A stretch of 64,000 bases of DNA from Rhizobium sp. 11515TR (GTDB lineage: Bacteria > Pseudomonadota > Alphaproteobacteria > Rhizobiales > Rhizobiaceae), in assembly GCF_002277895.1 (NCBI RefSeq), contig NZ_CP022998.1, positions 1,903,501-1,967,500 on the forward strand. Reading direction: 5' to 3'. The translations under genes were made by a program, and so were the position numbers. Below, one piece after another: positions 38,812 through 48,262 of the stretch. How positions within the stretch are numbered: position 1 is the stretch's first letter; the number at the start of each line of letters is the position of its first letter. The notes under the pieces were generated by a model that saw only the letters and a list, made by a program, of their open reading frames with translations, made no database searches and was not told where the DNA came from.

Positions 38812-39070
38812 TTATCTCGCCCCTGGCGGGCGAGAAAGCAATTTCACTGGTTTAGGAATTGCGAACTGGGAGCTGCGACGTTTCCCAAAGCGCAGCGCAA
38901 TTTCTAAGCCATTGAAATTGCAAGAGCGGGCGCCTCTTCTCGCTCGTCCAATTCGAAGATTGGGTGCGTCCCTACCTACCGCCTCTCTTGCAAAAACTAA
39001 GGCTTAGAAGAGGGGCGAGCCCTCAACTAAGCCTAAGTTTTTGCTTTCTCGCCCGCCGGGGGCGGGATAA
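38812..39070. repeat. Composite inverted-repeat element of about 259 bp
   Basis: Terminal inverted repeats of 28 bases lie at 38812-38839 and 39043-39070, with two mismatches. Inside the left end, 38838-38862 and 38897-38921 form a 25-base inverted pair with three mismatches. Inside the right end, 38990-39007 (GCAAAAACTAAGGCTTAG) and 39027-39044 form an 18-base pair with one mismatch. The whole folds into a large cruciform with two side stems and no open frame of note. It looks like a non-autonomous mobile element (MITE-like) or a rhizobial intergenic repeat. Confidence 0.75.
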
Positions 39071-39091
39071 GCCATGCGTTCGAGCCTTGAC

Positions 39092-39126
39092 AAATCGGGC
39101 GCACCATGCGCTTTTCCGCCCGATTT
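39092..39126 (+). other. Stem-loop in the aspS upstream region
   Basis: Perfect 10-base arms AAATCGGGCG and CGCCCGATTT with a 15-base loop are followed by TCTCG. A second GC-only inverted pair (GGCGGGCG at 39134-39141, CGCCCGCC at 39167-39174) lies before the aspS start. One may be a terminator or leader structure. Confidence 0.5.
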
Positions 39127-39192
39127 TCTCGTCGGCGGGCGAGGGGTCTGCGTGTCCTTTCGCCGCCGCCCGCCAAGTCCAGGATATATATT

Positions 39193-40983
39193 ATGCATCG
39201 CTATCGCAGCCACACATGCGCCGCCCTGCGCAAGTCCGACGTCGGTTCGACCGTCCGCATTGCCGGCTGGGTTCATCGCGTCCGAGATCATGGCGGCGTG
39301 CTGTTCATCGACCTGCGCGATCACTACGGCATCACCCAGGTCGTTGCCGACCCTGATTCTCCGGCCTTCAAGCTCGCCGAAACCGTTCGCGGCGAGTGGG
39401 TCATCCGCATCGACGGCCTGGTTAAGGCCCGTACGGAAGACACCGTCAACAAGAACATGCCGACCGGCGAGATCGAGCTTTATGCTCAGGAGATCGAAGT
39501 GCTCTCCGCCGCCAAGGAGCTGCCGTTGCCTGTTTTCGGCGAGCCGGATTATCCGGAAGACGTTCGCCTGAAGTATCGCTTCCTCGATCTGCGCCGCGAA
39601 ACGCTGCACAAGAACATCGTCAAGCGCACGCAGATCATCTCCTCCATGCGTCGCCGCATGGGCGAAGTGGGCTTCACCGAATACACGACCCCGATCCTGA
39701 CGGCATCGTCGCCGGAAGGTGCGCGCGACTTCCTCGTGCCGAGCCGTATCCACCCCGGCACCTTCTACGCGCTGCCGCAGGCGCCGCAGCAGTACAAGCA
39801 GCTGCTGATGGTCGCCGGCTTCGACCGCTATTTCCAGATCGCGCCGTGCTTCCGCGATGAAGATCCGCGCGCCGATCGTCTGCCGGGCGAATTCTACCAG
39901 CTCGACCTCGAGATGAGCTTCGTCACCCAGGAAGACGTCTGGAACACAATGGGGCCGCTGATGACCCAGGTGTTCGAGGAGTTTGCCGAAGGCAAGCCGG
40001 TCACCAAGGAGTGGCCGCGCATCCCTTACGATGTTGCCATCCGCAAATACGGCTCCGACAAGCCGGACCTGCGCAACCCGATCGTCATGGAAGCCGTCAC
40101 CGAGCATTTTGCCGGCTCCGGCTTCAAGGTCTTCGCCAACATGATCGCCTCCAACCCGAAGGTCGAAGTCTGGGCCATCCCGGCCAAGACCGGCGGTTCG
40201 CGCGCATTCTGCGATCGCATGAACGCGTGGGCACAGAGCCAGGGTCAGCCAGGCCTCGGTTACATCTTCTGGCGCAGGGAAGGCGAAAAGCTCGAAGGTG
40301 CCGGCCCGCTCGCCAAGAACATCGGCGAAGAGCGCACGGATGCGATCCGTACCCAGCTCGGCCTCGATGATGGCGACGCCTGCTTCTTCGTCGCCGGCGA
40401 TCCCGCCAAATTCTACAAGTTTGCCGGCGAGGCTCGCACTCGGGCCGGCGAAGAGCTGAACCTGGTCGACCGCGACCGCTTCGAGCTGTGCTGGATCGTC
40501 GACTTCCCGTTCTTCGAATGGAGCGAGGAAGAAAAGAAGGTCGATTTCGCCCACAACCCGTTCTCGATGCCGCAGGGTGGCCTCGAGGCGCTGCAGAACC
40601 AGGATCCCCTCACGATCAAGGCGTTCCAGTACGACGCCGTCTGCAACGGCTTCGAAATCGCTTCGGGCTCGATCCGTAACCAGTCGCCGGAAACCATGGT
40701 CGCCGCCTTCGAAAAGGTCGGCCTCAGCCAGACCGACGTCGAAGAGCGCTTCGGCGGTCTCTACCGCGCCTTCCAGTACGGCGCGCCTCCGCACGGCGGC
40801 GCTGCCTTCGGTATCGACCGTATCGTCATGCTGCTGGTCGGCGCCAAGAACCTGCGCGAGATCTCGCTGTTCCCGATGAACCAGCAGGCGCAGGATCTGC
40901 TGATGGGCGCTCCTTCGGCTGCCACGCCGACGCAGCTGCGCGAACTGGCGATCCGCCCGGTACCGCCGGTCAAGAAGGACTAA
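39193..40983 (+). CDS. aspS: Aspartyl-tRNA synthetase (probably non-discriminating)
   Basis: The 596-residue product is a class IIb synthetase of bacterial size. The N-terminal OB fold is [20 protein letters not shown] and motif 2 is [15 protein letters not shown]. The bacterial GAD insertion spans about 290-410, and motif 3 is the [14 protein letters not shown] segment. I chose the ATG at 39193, which follows AGGA and is the usual start [12 protein letters not shown]. Many alphaproteobacteria use a non-discriminating AspRS with GatCAB for Asn-tRNA; that is inference here. A terminator follows. Confidence 0.97.
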   Translation: MHRYRSHTCAALRKSDVGSTVRIAGWVHRVRDHGGVLFIDLRDHYGITQVVADPDSPAFKLAETVRGEWVIRIDGLVKARTEDTVNKNMPTGEIELYAQEIEVLSAAKELPLPVFGEPDYPEDVRLKYRFLDLRRETLHKNIVKRTQIISSMRRRMGEVGFTEYTTPILTASSPEGARDFLVPSRIHPGTFYALPQAPQQYKQLLMVAGFDRYFQIAPCFRDEDPRADRLPGEFYQLDLEMSFVTQEDVWNTMGPLMTQVFEEFAEGKPVTKEWPRIPYDVAIRKYGSDKPDLRNPIVMEAVTEHFAGSGFKVFANMIASNPKVEVWAIPAKTGGSRAFCDRMNAWAQSQGQPGLGYIFWRREGEKLEGAGPLAKNIGEERTDAIRTQLGLDDGDACFFVAGDPAKFYKFAGEARTRAGEELNLVDRDRFELCWIVDFPFFEWSEEEKKVDFAHNPFSMPQGGLEALQNQDPLTIKAFQYDAVCNGFEIASGSIRNQSPETMVAAFEKVGLSQTDVEERFGGLYRAFQYGAPPHGGAAFGIDRIVMLLVGAKNLREISLFPMNQQAQDLLMGAPSAATPTQLRELAIRPVPPVKKD

Positions 40984-41007
40984 GTCCTCTACGGTTTGAC
41001 AAAATGA

Positions 41008-41037
41008 AAAACCCGACGACCGAAATCGCCGGGTTTT
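41008..41037. terminator. Bidirectional terminator between aspS and the exported-protein gene
   Basis: AAACCCGACGA pairs with TCGCCGGGTTT (one mismatch) around a CCGAAA loop, with A- and T-runs on the two sides. The same 30 bases recur exactly at 42393-42422. Confidence 0.85.
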
Positions 41038-41060
41038 TTGTGCTTGATTAGACGACCAAC

Positions 41061-42245
41061 TTAGTCGTTTGATGTGATTTTCAGGTCGATCATCTTCGGG
41101 ATCGACTCTTTTGCGTTCCTCGCTGCTTCGAGGATCGCTGACATCGGAATGGGTTGGGCAGGGGTGGCGCTAAACATCAGGCTTCCTGGATTGTTGGAGT
41201 ATTCAATAATCGCTCTTGAAAGCATCCGCTGGAGGTCGGGAATATCAAGCGCAGCTGTTAACTCCAGCATTTCTTTAGCGAAGCGGTTCGCAGATTGCGC
41301 GCGCGTCACATGGTCCCATTTACTCACGTAGTCGAATGCGCGGTTGGTGATTGACGCATCGTCAAAGCGGATCTGCGCGCTATTCAACGTCAACTGCTGA
41401 ACGAACGCGAGAAGCAGCAAATATTTAGCATTCTTGGTATTCTCATCGTCCTCGACGCCGGTCAGGGAGGAGTAAAGTGCATCCGTGGTGCTGTAGAGCC
41501 CCGGGGTGATGCCCGAGAAGCTGAGCTGTACATTCAGCTTCCCCATATTCTCCAGATCAATCGTGTAGTCCGTCAGATCATACTTGCCGGTCGAAAGCTC
41601 CCAGCTGCTTTTCATGGAAAATGTCGCGCGCAGGTTTTGCAGCCCAAAAAATCGATTTGCTTCAGAGCTTACTGGCATCTGAGCAAGGGAGAGATCGGCA
41701 ACAATTCCATCAACTGTGAAACTGGAATCGACGCCTTTTCCGTCTGGACGTTTCGTTGCGACGGAATCGGCAGCGGATATGGAGAAAAACTTTTCACCGA
41801 CTTTTAGAGCGGACACCGGGCCAGCATGTGCGTGATAAGTGAATATTGAATCGATATCACTCAACGTCGCATTCGCGGGAATTTCGAGATCTTCCACCCT
41901 TAGCCCCGTTGCACTCGCACTGAAGTCCTTTTGCTCTATTGTAATATCGGGAATGAGCACCTTCTTGATTGTATAGCCGCCCGCCCGTTCGGTCAGGCCG
42001 ATCATGATGACATCACCGAGGCTAATGGCGGTTCTTCCTCGCGGCATATATCTCACATTTTTCAGAACGACGGTTGAACCGTTAACATCGACGCTTCCGG
42101 CCTCCACTGAGTCGCCTATTTGCGCGACCATGGCATTGTTTAGCTTCTTGAGGACGTCGGCACCGTCGAGCGCGAAAGCAGAACTCGCTGAGAATAGAAG
42201 CCCGACGCTGATCGCTGCCAGCCACCTTGCTCGATAGAAAATCAT
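41061..42245 (-). CDS. Exported protein of unknown function, paralogue of 44402-45589
   Basis: The 394-residue product has a Sec signal peptide (MIFYRARWLAAI to SSAFA near residue 25). The mature N-terminus is LDGADVLKKLNNAMV and the C-terminus ends in LKITSND. The body is predicted as beta-rich with many short hydrophobic strands. It shares with its paralogue the N-terminal FALDG-D-LKK pattern, NSAQIRFDDASIT near 290 and the terminal S-N-D. No known domain is recognised. I chose the ATG at 42245 because the signal peptide starts there; an ATG ten codons upstream is unlikely. A terminator follows the gene. Confidence 0.82.
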   Translation of the reverse strand: MIFYRARWLAAISVGLLFSASSAFALDGADVLKKLNNAMVAQIGDSVEAGSVDVNGSTVVLKNVRYMPRGRTAISLGDVIMIGLTERAGGYTIKKVLIPDITIEQKDFSASATGLRVEDLEIPANATLSDIDSIFTYHAHAGPVSALKVGEKFFSISAADSVATKRPDGKGVDSSFTVDGIVADLSLAQMPVSSEANRFFGLQNLRATFSMKSSWELSTGKYDLTDYTIDLENMGKLNVQLSFSGITPGLYSTTDALYSSLTGVEDDENTKNAKYLLLLAFVQQLTLNSAQIRFDDASITNRAFDYVSKWDHVTRAQSANRFAKEMLELTAALDIPDLQRMLSRAIIEYSNNPGSLMFSATPAQPIPMSAILEAARNAKESIPKMIDLKITSND

Positions 42246-42392
42246 GATGGAGTGTCCCGGATTAAAAGCGTCCATCTGAAACGGTAGATTTACTTATTAT
42301 CGCAAGTAATAAGATATATTTTATTGAAATGCAAACATTAGTTGTATTTGTGGCAACGATATATGCTCGCGGTGCTCAATTTCATGAGATAC

Positions 42393-42422
42393 AAAACCCG
42401 ACGACCGAAATCGCCGGGTTTT
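42393..42422 (-). terminator. Terminator of the serine hydrolase gene (exact copy of 41008-41037)
   Basis: It is the same 30-base stem-loop as after aspS, located 20 bases beyond the serine hydrolase stop on the minus strand. On the plus strand the T-run reads TTTTTG. Confidence 0.82.
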
Positions 42423-42442
42423 TGTTTGGCCGCTGATATCAG

Positions 42443-43612
42443 CTAGATCGCGGCATAGACCGCTTTTGCCAGATCCATGGTGAACTGACCCCACATGCCC
42501 TCAAGGGTCGTATTGGTCAGGGCGACCACCGTCAGGCCCTTTTCGGCGTCGACGAACCAGCTGTGGCCATAGACGCCCCCCCATTTGATCGTGCCAGCCG
42601 AGAAGGGGACCTGTGCGACCACGGGATCAAGGACAACGGACCAGCCGTAGCCGAACCCGAAACCGGCCTGCTGCGCCTGCATATGCCCGCCCGCCTGATC
42701 GGCCATCATGGTTTTCACTGTATCGGCCGATAGCAGCGGTGCACCGCCCTTCCTGATCGTGTCCAGAATGGCAAGGATGTCGCTTGCCGTTCCGGCCATG
42801 CCGGCGCCGCCGGAGTGATAGGACGCGGGATCGAATATCCTGTCGGGTGCAAAGCGGATCACGCCGTCGAAGATTGGAACGAGCGCCTCGTCGCCCATTC
42901 GCTGCGGCTCTGGAGTACCATTCACATAGGCAGCTGCCAGGCGGCTGCGGTCGCGCACGTAGAAGCCCGTGTCGGAAAGGCCGAGCGGCTTCATGACAAG
43001 ATCGGCAACCGCATCGCCGAGCGGGCCGCCGGTTTCCTTTTCGATGATGCCGCCAAGGACATCCATCGCCAGGGAATACTGCCAGTTTTCGCCGGGCGCG
43101 AAGAGAAGAGGCGCGCTGGCGAGGCGCGGGAGGTTGTCAGCCAGCGACCGGCCCGGCGTGTCCAGCCCGTCGGATACGCCAGCCTTGTGATAGGGGCCGT
43201 CTTGCGCCTCGGCGAATGTGTAGCCCAGCCCGGAGGTGTGGGTGAGAAGATGCCGGACGCGGATAAGGGCTTCGCCGCCATCCGGCAGACGCGGCCGGAA
43301 ATCCGGCAGCCACTTGGTGATCGGATCGTCGAGCCCGATACGGCCCTGTTCGACGAGCCGCATGGCGGCAATGGTGACGATCGGCTTGGTGACGGAGGCG
43401 AGGCGGAAGATGGCATCTTCCCGCATAGCCACCCTGTTTTCCCGATCCGCCAGACCGGCGGCGCGGGCATAGACCAATTCTCCATCCTGAGCGATCAGAA
43501 CGACGGTCCCGACCAATCTCTTGTCCGCCAGGGCGGAATTGATTGCAGCATCGACGCCTTCAGCAAGGCTGCCGTCGTTGAGAGGAACGGAATTTTCCAG
43601 TGGAAGACTCAT
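42443..43612 (-). CDS. Serine hydrolase of the beta-lactamase/esterase EstB class
   Basis: The 389-residue product has the class C beta-lactamase fold. The nucleophile motif SVTK lies near residue 73 (FRLASVTKPIVTIAAM), a Tyr motif WQYSLAMDVLG near 185, and the C-terminal GHSWFVD stretch corresponds to the K/H-T-G strand. There is no signal peptide, so a cytoplasmic esterase or amidase is more likely than a true beta-lactamase. It is divergent from a TetR-family gene across 66 bases that contain an imperfect palindrome, the classical layout of a TetR-controlled enzyme. Confidence 0.9.
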   Translation of the reverse strand: MSLPLENSVPLNDGSLAEGVDAAINSALADKRLVGTVVLIAQDGELVYARAAGLADRENRVAMREDAIFRLASVTKPIVTIAAMRLVEQGRIGLDDPITKWLPDFRPRLPDGGEALIRVRHLLTHTSGLGYTFAEAQDGPYHKAGVSDGLDTPGRSLADNLPRLASAPLLFAPGENWQYSLAMDVLGGIIEKETGGPLGDAVADLVMKPLGLSDTGFYVRDRSRLAAAYVNGTPEPQRMGDEALVPIFDGVIRFAPDRIFDPASYHSGGAGMAGTASDILAILDTIRKGGAPLLSADTVKTMMADQAGGHMQAQQAGFGFGYGWSVVLDPVVAQVPFSAGTIKWGGVYGHSWFVDAEKGLTVVALTNTTLEGMWGQFTMDLAKAVYAAI

Positions 43613-43643
43613 GGGGAAAAACCTTATATAATCACAATGACCG

Positions 43644-43667
43644 TTCCTGAATAAACCAAGTCAGGAA
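43644..43667. promoter_or_regulatory. Operator candidate between the serine hydrolase and TetR genes
   Basis: TTCCTGA at 43644-43650 and its complement TCAGGAA at 43661-43667 are separated by 10 bases, a 24-bp site of the size bound by TetR-family dimers. It overlaps the only available promoter space of both divergent genes. Outer CACAATG and CATTGTG sequences (around 43633 and 43683) extend the symmetry. Confidence 0.55.
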
Positions 43668-43678
43668 ATAATTCTAGA

Positions 43679-44335
43679 GTGACCATTGTGAAAAACATTG
43701 AAGAGAAGGAAAATTCTTCGCCACGCAAGCGCGGGCGGCCGCCCGCCTTCGATCGCGAAACGGTTCTTGCCGCCGCGCGGGATACCTTCTGGCAGCACGG
43801 CTACGACGGTTCCTCCATTGCCGATCTGACGGCTGCGATGGGCATCACGCCGCAAAGCCTCTATGCCGCCTTCGGTTCGAAGGCCGAGCTCTATCGCGAG
43901 ACGTTGGATCAATATCGGCGCATGCCCCGTCCGGAACCCGGCAATCCCTTTCAGGACAAGCTGGATACCGTGACCGCTTTCGAGCGCTTTCTGACGAATT
44001 CCGCCAAGATCTTCACGGCGCCGGAGCATCCAAAGGGCTGCATGATATCCACAGCGGTGCTGAACTGCGCCGAGGAGAACGAGCCGATCGCGCATCATGT
44101 CGCATCGATGCGCCTGCAGACGCTGGATATCTTCACCGCCCGCATCGAACGGGGCATCGCGGAGGGGGATATGCGGCCGGATGCGGACGCTCGGTCGCTC
44201 GCGCGTTTTCTGGGCGCGATCGTGCAGGGCATGTCTGTCCAGGCGCGCGACGGCGCGACCGCGGACGAATTGCTCGCTCTCTTGTCTCATGCGCTCAACC
44301 AGCTGAAAACCTATCAAGTGCGACAGGAAGCCTGA
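43679..44335 (+). CDS. TetR/AcrR-family transcriptional regulator
   Basis: The 218-residue product has the N-terminal TetR helix-turn-helix (AARDTFWQHGYDGSSIADLT, then AAMGITPQSLYAAFGSKAEL) after a basic RKRGRPP stretch. A C-terminal ligand-binding domain of the type with MISTAVLNCAEEN and IERGIAEGDMRPDAD follows. The start is a GTG at 43679; another in-frame GTG three codons on is possible. It probably represses the divergent serine hydrolase and itself. The inducing ligand is unknown but may be an ester or lactone that the hydrolase destroys. Confidence 0.9.
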   Translation: MTIVKNIEEKENSSPRKRGRPPAFDRETVLAAARDTFWQHGYDGSSIADLTAAMGITPQSLYAAFGSKAELYRETLDQYRRMPRPEPGNPFQDKLDTVTAFERFLTNSAKIFTAPEHPKGCMISTAVLNCAEENEPIAHHVASMRLQTLDIFTARIERGIAEGDMRPDADARSLARFLGAIVQGMSVQARDGATADELLALLSHALNQLKTYQVRQEA

Positions 44336-44347
44336 GCCAAGGCAAAG

Positions 44348-44375
44348 AAAAACCCGGCGATCGAGACCGCCAGGT
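44348..44375 (-). terminator. Degenerate copy of the aspS-type terminator after the second exported-protein gene
   Basis: AAAACCCGGCGATCGAGACC followed by GCCAGGTT resembles the copies at 41008 and 42393 with several changes. It lies 26 bases past the stop codon of the minus-strand gene. Confidence 0.55.
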
Positions 44376-44401
44376 TCCGGAATGGTTTTGGGGATGACCG
44401 A

Positions 44402-45589
44402 TTAGTCGTTCGAGGAAACCTTGAGGCCGATGACCTGCGGGATAGTCGTCGGCGCGCCCATGGCAGCGCCGATGATCATCGGCACCGGCACAGGCTTGCC
44501 CGGAGCGGCGGTGACGGTCAGGCTCTTCGGGTTGTCGAGATAAGTGCTGACCGCCGCGGAGACGGCATTCTGCAGCTCCGGAATGTTGAGCTGCGCCATC
44601 ATGATCGGCGTCATTGCCTTCAGTGTGTCGGCAAGCTGCTTGCCCGTGACGCCCTGTTGCTTGCCGGCAAAATCGAGCGCACGTGCCGTGATCGATGCAT
44701 CGTCGAAGCGGATCTGGGCGCTGTTGAAGGTGAGCTGCTGCAGCAGGCCGAGCATGGCGAGGCCGGCGGACTGCTGTGCTTCCTGCTGGTTCGGATTGGA
44801 GCGAACCGTCTTCAGCGCATCCTGCAGTGACTTGGCGAAGGCAGGCGTGTAGCCGGAAATGCTGAAGGCGAGGTTCAGCTTGCCGATGTCCCTGAAGTCG
44901 AAGGAATATTCGCTGATGTTGATGGTGCCAGGCCCCATGTCCCAGCTGCCCTTCATGGAGACAGTGCCGTCGATTTGCTGCAGCTTCAGCGCGTCGATCG
45001 CTTCCTTGGTCTTCGCATCGTCGACCTTGCTGAGATCGGCCTTGATGCCATTGATCTTGGCGTCGAAGTCGAGGCCCGACTTGTCGTCGCGCTTCTTCAT
45101 GTTGGCGTCGGCGCCCTCGATCGAGAACACTTCGGTATCGTCCTTGGTCACCGATACGGCACCGGCATGGGCGCTCTTGTAATAGAGCAGCGAGCTCAGG
45201 TCGCCCTTGCTCGAGTCGGCCGGAATCTCGACGCCGGTCAGCTTGAGATCGGTGGCGGAAACGGAGGCGCCGTCCTTGTTGAAATCGACATCCGCAAAAT
45301 CGATTTCCTCGATCGTGTAGCCACCGTTGTTTTCCTCGACGCCATCAAGGGTGATGTCGCCGAGCGGAATGCTGTCTTCCATGCCGGCCGCCTTGAAGCT
45401 CGCGCCCTTCAGCGTCACCGTGCTACCATCGACATCAATGCCTGTCGCGGCGATCGAACCGCCCTGCTGGCCATAGACGTCGTTGATCTTCTTCAGCAGA
45501 TCATTGCCGTCGAGCGCAAAGGCGGAGCTGGCGAAAGACAGGATGGCGGCACTGCACAGCATCAGCCGCGTGGTCCGATAGAAAGTCAT
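44402..45589 (-). CDS. Exported protein of unknown function, paralogue of 41061-42245
   Basis: The 395-residue product has a Sec signal peptide (MTFYRTTRLMLC to SSAFA), then LDGNDLLKKINDVYG, a body of alternating short beta segments with DVDGSTVTLKGASF, the shared LTFNSAQIRFDDASIT near 290, a helical LNIPELQNAVSAAVSTYL part and the end LKVSSND. The two proteins align along their whole length but are clearly diverged. I recognise no functional domain. The start at 45589 is where the signal peptide begins; the open frame extends 83 codons upstream without coding character. It is probably periplasmic or loosely envelope-associated. Confidence 0.84.
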   Translation of the reverse strand: MTFYRTTRLMLCSAAILSFASSAFALDGNDLLKKINDVYGQQGGSIAATGIDVDGSTVTLKGASFKAAGMEDSIPLGDITLDGVEENNGGYTIEEIDFADVDFNKDGASVSATDLKLTGVEIPADSSKGDLSSLLYYKSAHAGAVSVTKDDTEVFSIEGADANMKKRDDKSGLDFDAKINGIKADLSKVDDAKTKEAIDALKLQQIDGTVSMKGSWDMGPGTINISEYSFDFRDIGKLNLAFSISGYTPAFAKSLQDALKTVRSNPNQQEAQQSAGLAMLGLLQQLTFNSAQIRFDDASITARALDFAGKQQGVTGKQLADTLKAMTPIMMAQLNIPELQNAVSAAVSTYLDNPKSLTVTAAPGKPVPVPMIIGAAMGAPTTIPQVIGLKVSSND

Positions 45590-45819
45590 GATGGCGTTCC
45601 TCGTTGAGCCGGTGGTATTGGCGGGGGCGTACAGATTGAGCGTGTACTGCGCTGACTTATATTGATCTTTCTGTGAAAATCCAACGGCAATCAATGTAGA
45701 GTGCGAGTGCAGCAAAAATGTATCGATAGCCACCCTGCAATATGTCTGAAATGCCTTCATCCACAGGTGCTTTCGGCTGATTTCTTGCCGTGAATCGCCA
45801 TCTCTTATAGTCAAGGGCC

Positions 45820-48078
45820 ATGGGAAAAAATCTAACACCGCCGCCCAGTGACGGCGACGACAACATCCTTCCGGTCGATCTGAAGGCCGCGCTCGAAGAG
45901 CGTTACCTGGCCTATGCCTTGTCGACGATTACGCAACGCGCGCTTCCGGACGTCCGCGACGGGCTGAAGCCGGTGCATCGCCGTATCGTCTATGCGATGA
46001 GCGAGATGGGGCTCCGCCCGAACGCCGCCTTCCGCAAATGCGCCAAGATCGTCGGCGAGGTGATGGGTAACTATCACCCGCATGGCGACCAATCGATCTA
46101 CGACGCGCTGGCGCGTCTCGCGCAGGATTTCTCGCAGCGCTACACGCTGGTCAACGGCCAAGGCAATTTCGGCAATATCGACGGCGATAGCCCGGCCGCG
46201 ATGCGTTACACCGAATCCAAGATGACGGCGGTTTCCGAGCTGCTGCTCGAGGGCATCGACCAGGATGCCGTGGATTTCCGTGACACCTATGACGAGTCGA
46301 ATTCCGAGCCGATCGTTCTGCCTGGGGCTTTCCCCAATCTGCTCGCCAACGGCTCTTCTGGCATCGCCGTCGGCATGGCGACCTCCATCCCGCCGCACAA
46401 TGCTCACGAGCTTTGCGACGCCGCCCTGCATCTGATCAAGGATCGCGACGCGACGGTCGAGAAGCTGGTGGAATTGTATATTCCAGGTCCCGACTTTCCG
46501 ACCGGCGGCATCATTATCGATGATCGGCAGAGCATCATAGAAAGCTACAAGACCGGCCGTGGCGGCTTCCGCGTCCGGTCCAAATGGGAGATCGAGGATC
46601 TCGGTCGCGGCGGTTACCAGATCGTCATCACGGAAATTCCGTTCCAGGTGCAGAAGTCGCGGTTGATCGAAAAGATTGCCGAGTTGCTTCTGGCGCGCAA
46701 GCTGCCGCTGCTCGAGGACATCCGTGACGAATCCGCCGAGGATATCCGCGTCGTTCTCGTGCCGAAGAGCCGCACAGTCGACGCGACGATCCTGATGGAA
46801 TCGATGTTCAAGCTCACCGAGCTTGAGAGCCGGTTCCCGCTCAACATGAACGTTCTGTCCATGGGCCGCATTCCCAAGGTCATGGCGCTGAACGAAGTGC
46901 TGAAGGAATGGCTGGATCACCGCCGGGAAGTCCTGCTGCGCCGCTCGCGCTTCCGCTTGGCGGCCATCGAAAAGCGCCTCGAAATTCTCGGCGGCTTGCT
47001 GGTCGCCTATCTCAATATCGACGAGGTCATCGCCATCATCCGCGAGGAGGATGAGCCGAAGCCTGTCATGATGGAGCGTTTCGGCCTCACGGACAATCAG
47101 GTCGAGGCGATCCTCAATATGCGGCTGCGCTCCTTGCGCAAGCTGGAGGAGTTCGAAATCCGCAAGGAGTTCGACGGCCTGACGAAGGAGAAGGCCGACA
47201 TCGAGGCACTGCTCGCTTCGGACGAGAAGCAGTGGCAGACGGTTGCCTGGGAAATCGGCGAGGTGAAGAAGAAATTCGCTAAGGCCACCGACATCGGTCG
47301 GCGCCGCACGCAGTTTGCCGAAGCGCCCGAAGCCGATGACGAGGCTATCCAGCAGGCGATGATCGAGAAGGAACCGATTACCGTCGTCGTCTCGGAAAAG
47401 GGCTGGATTCGCGCCCTCAAGGGCCATATTTCCGATACCTCGTCGCTGACCTTCAAGGAGGGCGACGGACTGAAGGTTGCCTTCCCGGCGCAAACGACGG
47501 ACAAGATCCTGATCGTTACGACCGGCGGCAAGGCCTATACGCTCGGCGGCGACAAGCTGCCCGGCGGCCGTGGCCACGGTGAGCCGCTGCGCATCATGAT
47601 CGACATGGAGAACGATCAGGATGTGCTAACCGCCTTCGTCCATGATCCGCAGCGCAAGCAGATGATCGCATCGACGGCGGGCAACGGCTTCATCGTTGCC
47701 GAGGCGGAACTGGTCGCCAATACCCGCAAGGGCAAGCAGATCATGAACGTCTCCTATCCCGACGAGACGAAGCTTCTGGTTCCAGTTTCGGGCGACCACG
47801 TTGCCGTGGTCGGCGAGAACCGCAAGATGGTGATCTTCCCGCTTTCGCAGGTGCCGGAAATGTCGCGCGGCAAAGGCGTGCGTCTGCAGCGCTACAAGGA
47901 TGGCGGCATCGCCGATATCAGGTGCTTCGCGATCGCCGATGGCCTGACATGGGAAGATAGTGCCGGCCGCACCTTCACCAAGACCAAGGACGAGTTGGTG
48001 GAATGGCTGGGCGACCGCGCCGGTGCCGGCCGTGCCGTGCCGAAGGGCTTCCCCAGAAGCGGCAGGTTTTCTGGGTAA
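45820..48078 (+). CDS. parC: DNA topoisomerase IV subunit A
   Basis: The 752-residue product is the DNA-breaking subunit that decatenates daughter chromosomes with ParE. The N-terminal winged-helix region has [17 protein letters not shown], the quinolone-resistance segment is [20 protein letters not shown] and the catalytic tyrosine lies in AAMRYTESK. The coiled-coil gate spans about 350-490. The C-terminal beta-pinwheel ends in a basic Pro/Arg tail. ParC rather than GyrA is indicated by length and by the lack of a canonical GyrA box. It has no operon partner here; parE is elsewhere. Confidence 0.95.
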   Translation: MGKNLTPPPSDGDDNILPVDLKAALEERYLAYALSTITQRALPDVRDGLKPVHRRIVYAMSEMGLRPNAAFRKCAKIVGEVMGNYHPHGDQSIYDALARLAQDFSQRYTLVNGQGNFGNIDGDSPAAMRYTESKMTAVSELLLEGIDQDAVDFRDTYDESNSEPIVLPGAFPNLLANGSSGIAVGMATSIPPHNAHELCDAALHLIKDRDATVEKLVELYIPGPDFPTGGIIIDDRQSIIESYKTGRGGFRVRSKWEIEDLGRGGYQIVITEIPFQVQKSRLIEKIAELLLARKLPLLEDIRDESAEDIRVVLVPKSRTVDATILMESMFKLTELESRFPLNMNVLSMGRIPKVMALNEVLKEWLDHRREVLLRRSRFRLAAIEKRLEILGGLLVAYLNIDEVIAIIREEDEPKPVMMERFGLTDNQVEAILNMRLRSLRKLEEFEIRKEFDGLTKEKADIEALLASDEKQWQTVAWEIGEVKKKFAKATDIGRRRTQFAEAPEADDEAIQQAMIEKEPITVVVSEKGWIRALKGHISDTSSLTFKEGDGLKVAFPAQTTDKILIVTTGGKAYTLGGDKLPGGRGHGEPLRIMIDMENDQDVLTAFVHDPQRKQMIASTAGNGFIVAEAELVANTRKGKQIMNVSYPDETKLLVPVSGDHVAVVGENRKMVIFPLSQVPEMSRGKGVRLQRYKDGGIADIRCFAIADGLTWEDSAGRTFTKTKDELVEWLGDRAGAGRAVPKGFPRSGRFSG

Positions 48079-48096
48079 GGATCGATTGATCTAAAA

Positions 48097-48213
48097 TCCC
48101 TGCAGTCGGCCAGTGGGTCGGTTGCAGGGACGAACGTCCTGAGCCCTAGCGAAGGGCCGGGGTGTTACGGCTTGACTGTCAACAGACGGCAATCGGCCGC
48201 CGGATCGATTGCC
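48097..48213. repeat. Hairpin cluster after parC, related to 14106-14194
   Basis: TCCCTGCA at 48097-48104 pairs with 48123-48130, a possible parC terminator without T-run. Next comes a GTCCTGAGCCC segment, then GGCAATCG at 48188-48195 pairing with CGATTGCC at 48206-48213. The TCCTGAG and GGATCGATTGC parts match the element between moaD and moaE. Confidence 0.6.
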
Positions 48214-48262
48214 GACAGACATCGGAAACCCAACGCCGAGGCGAACAAGAGGCGGTTAGTTT

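Noticed and set aside
39004..40794. Open frame of 596 codons antisense to aspS
   Set aside because: It mirrors the aspS codon pattern, and aspS is certain; third-position GC bias leaves the opposite strand open.
42443..43612. True secreted beta-lactamase
   Set aside because: The SxxK motif is present but there is no signal peptide and the Tyr motif is not the typical YxN, so a cytoplasmic esterase-type hydrolase is more likely.
45832..47577. Open frame of 581 codons antisense to parC
   Set aside because: It is the same antisense-shadow effect, with no recognisable domain.
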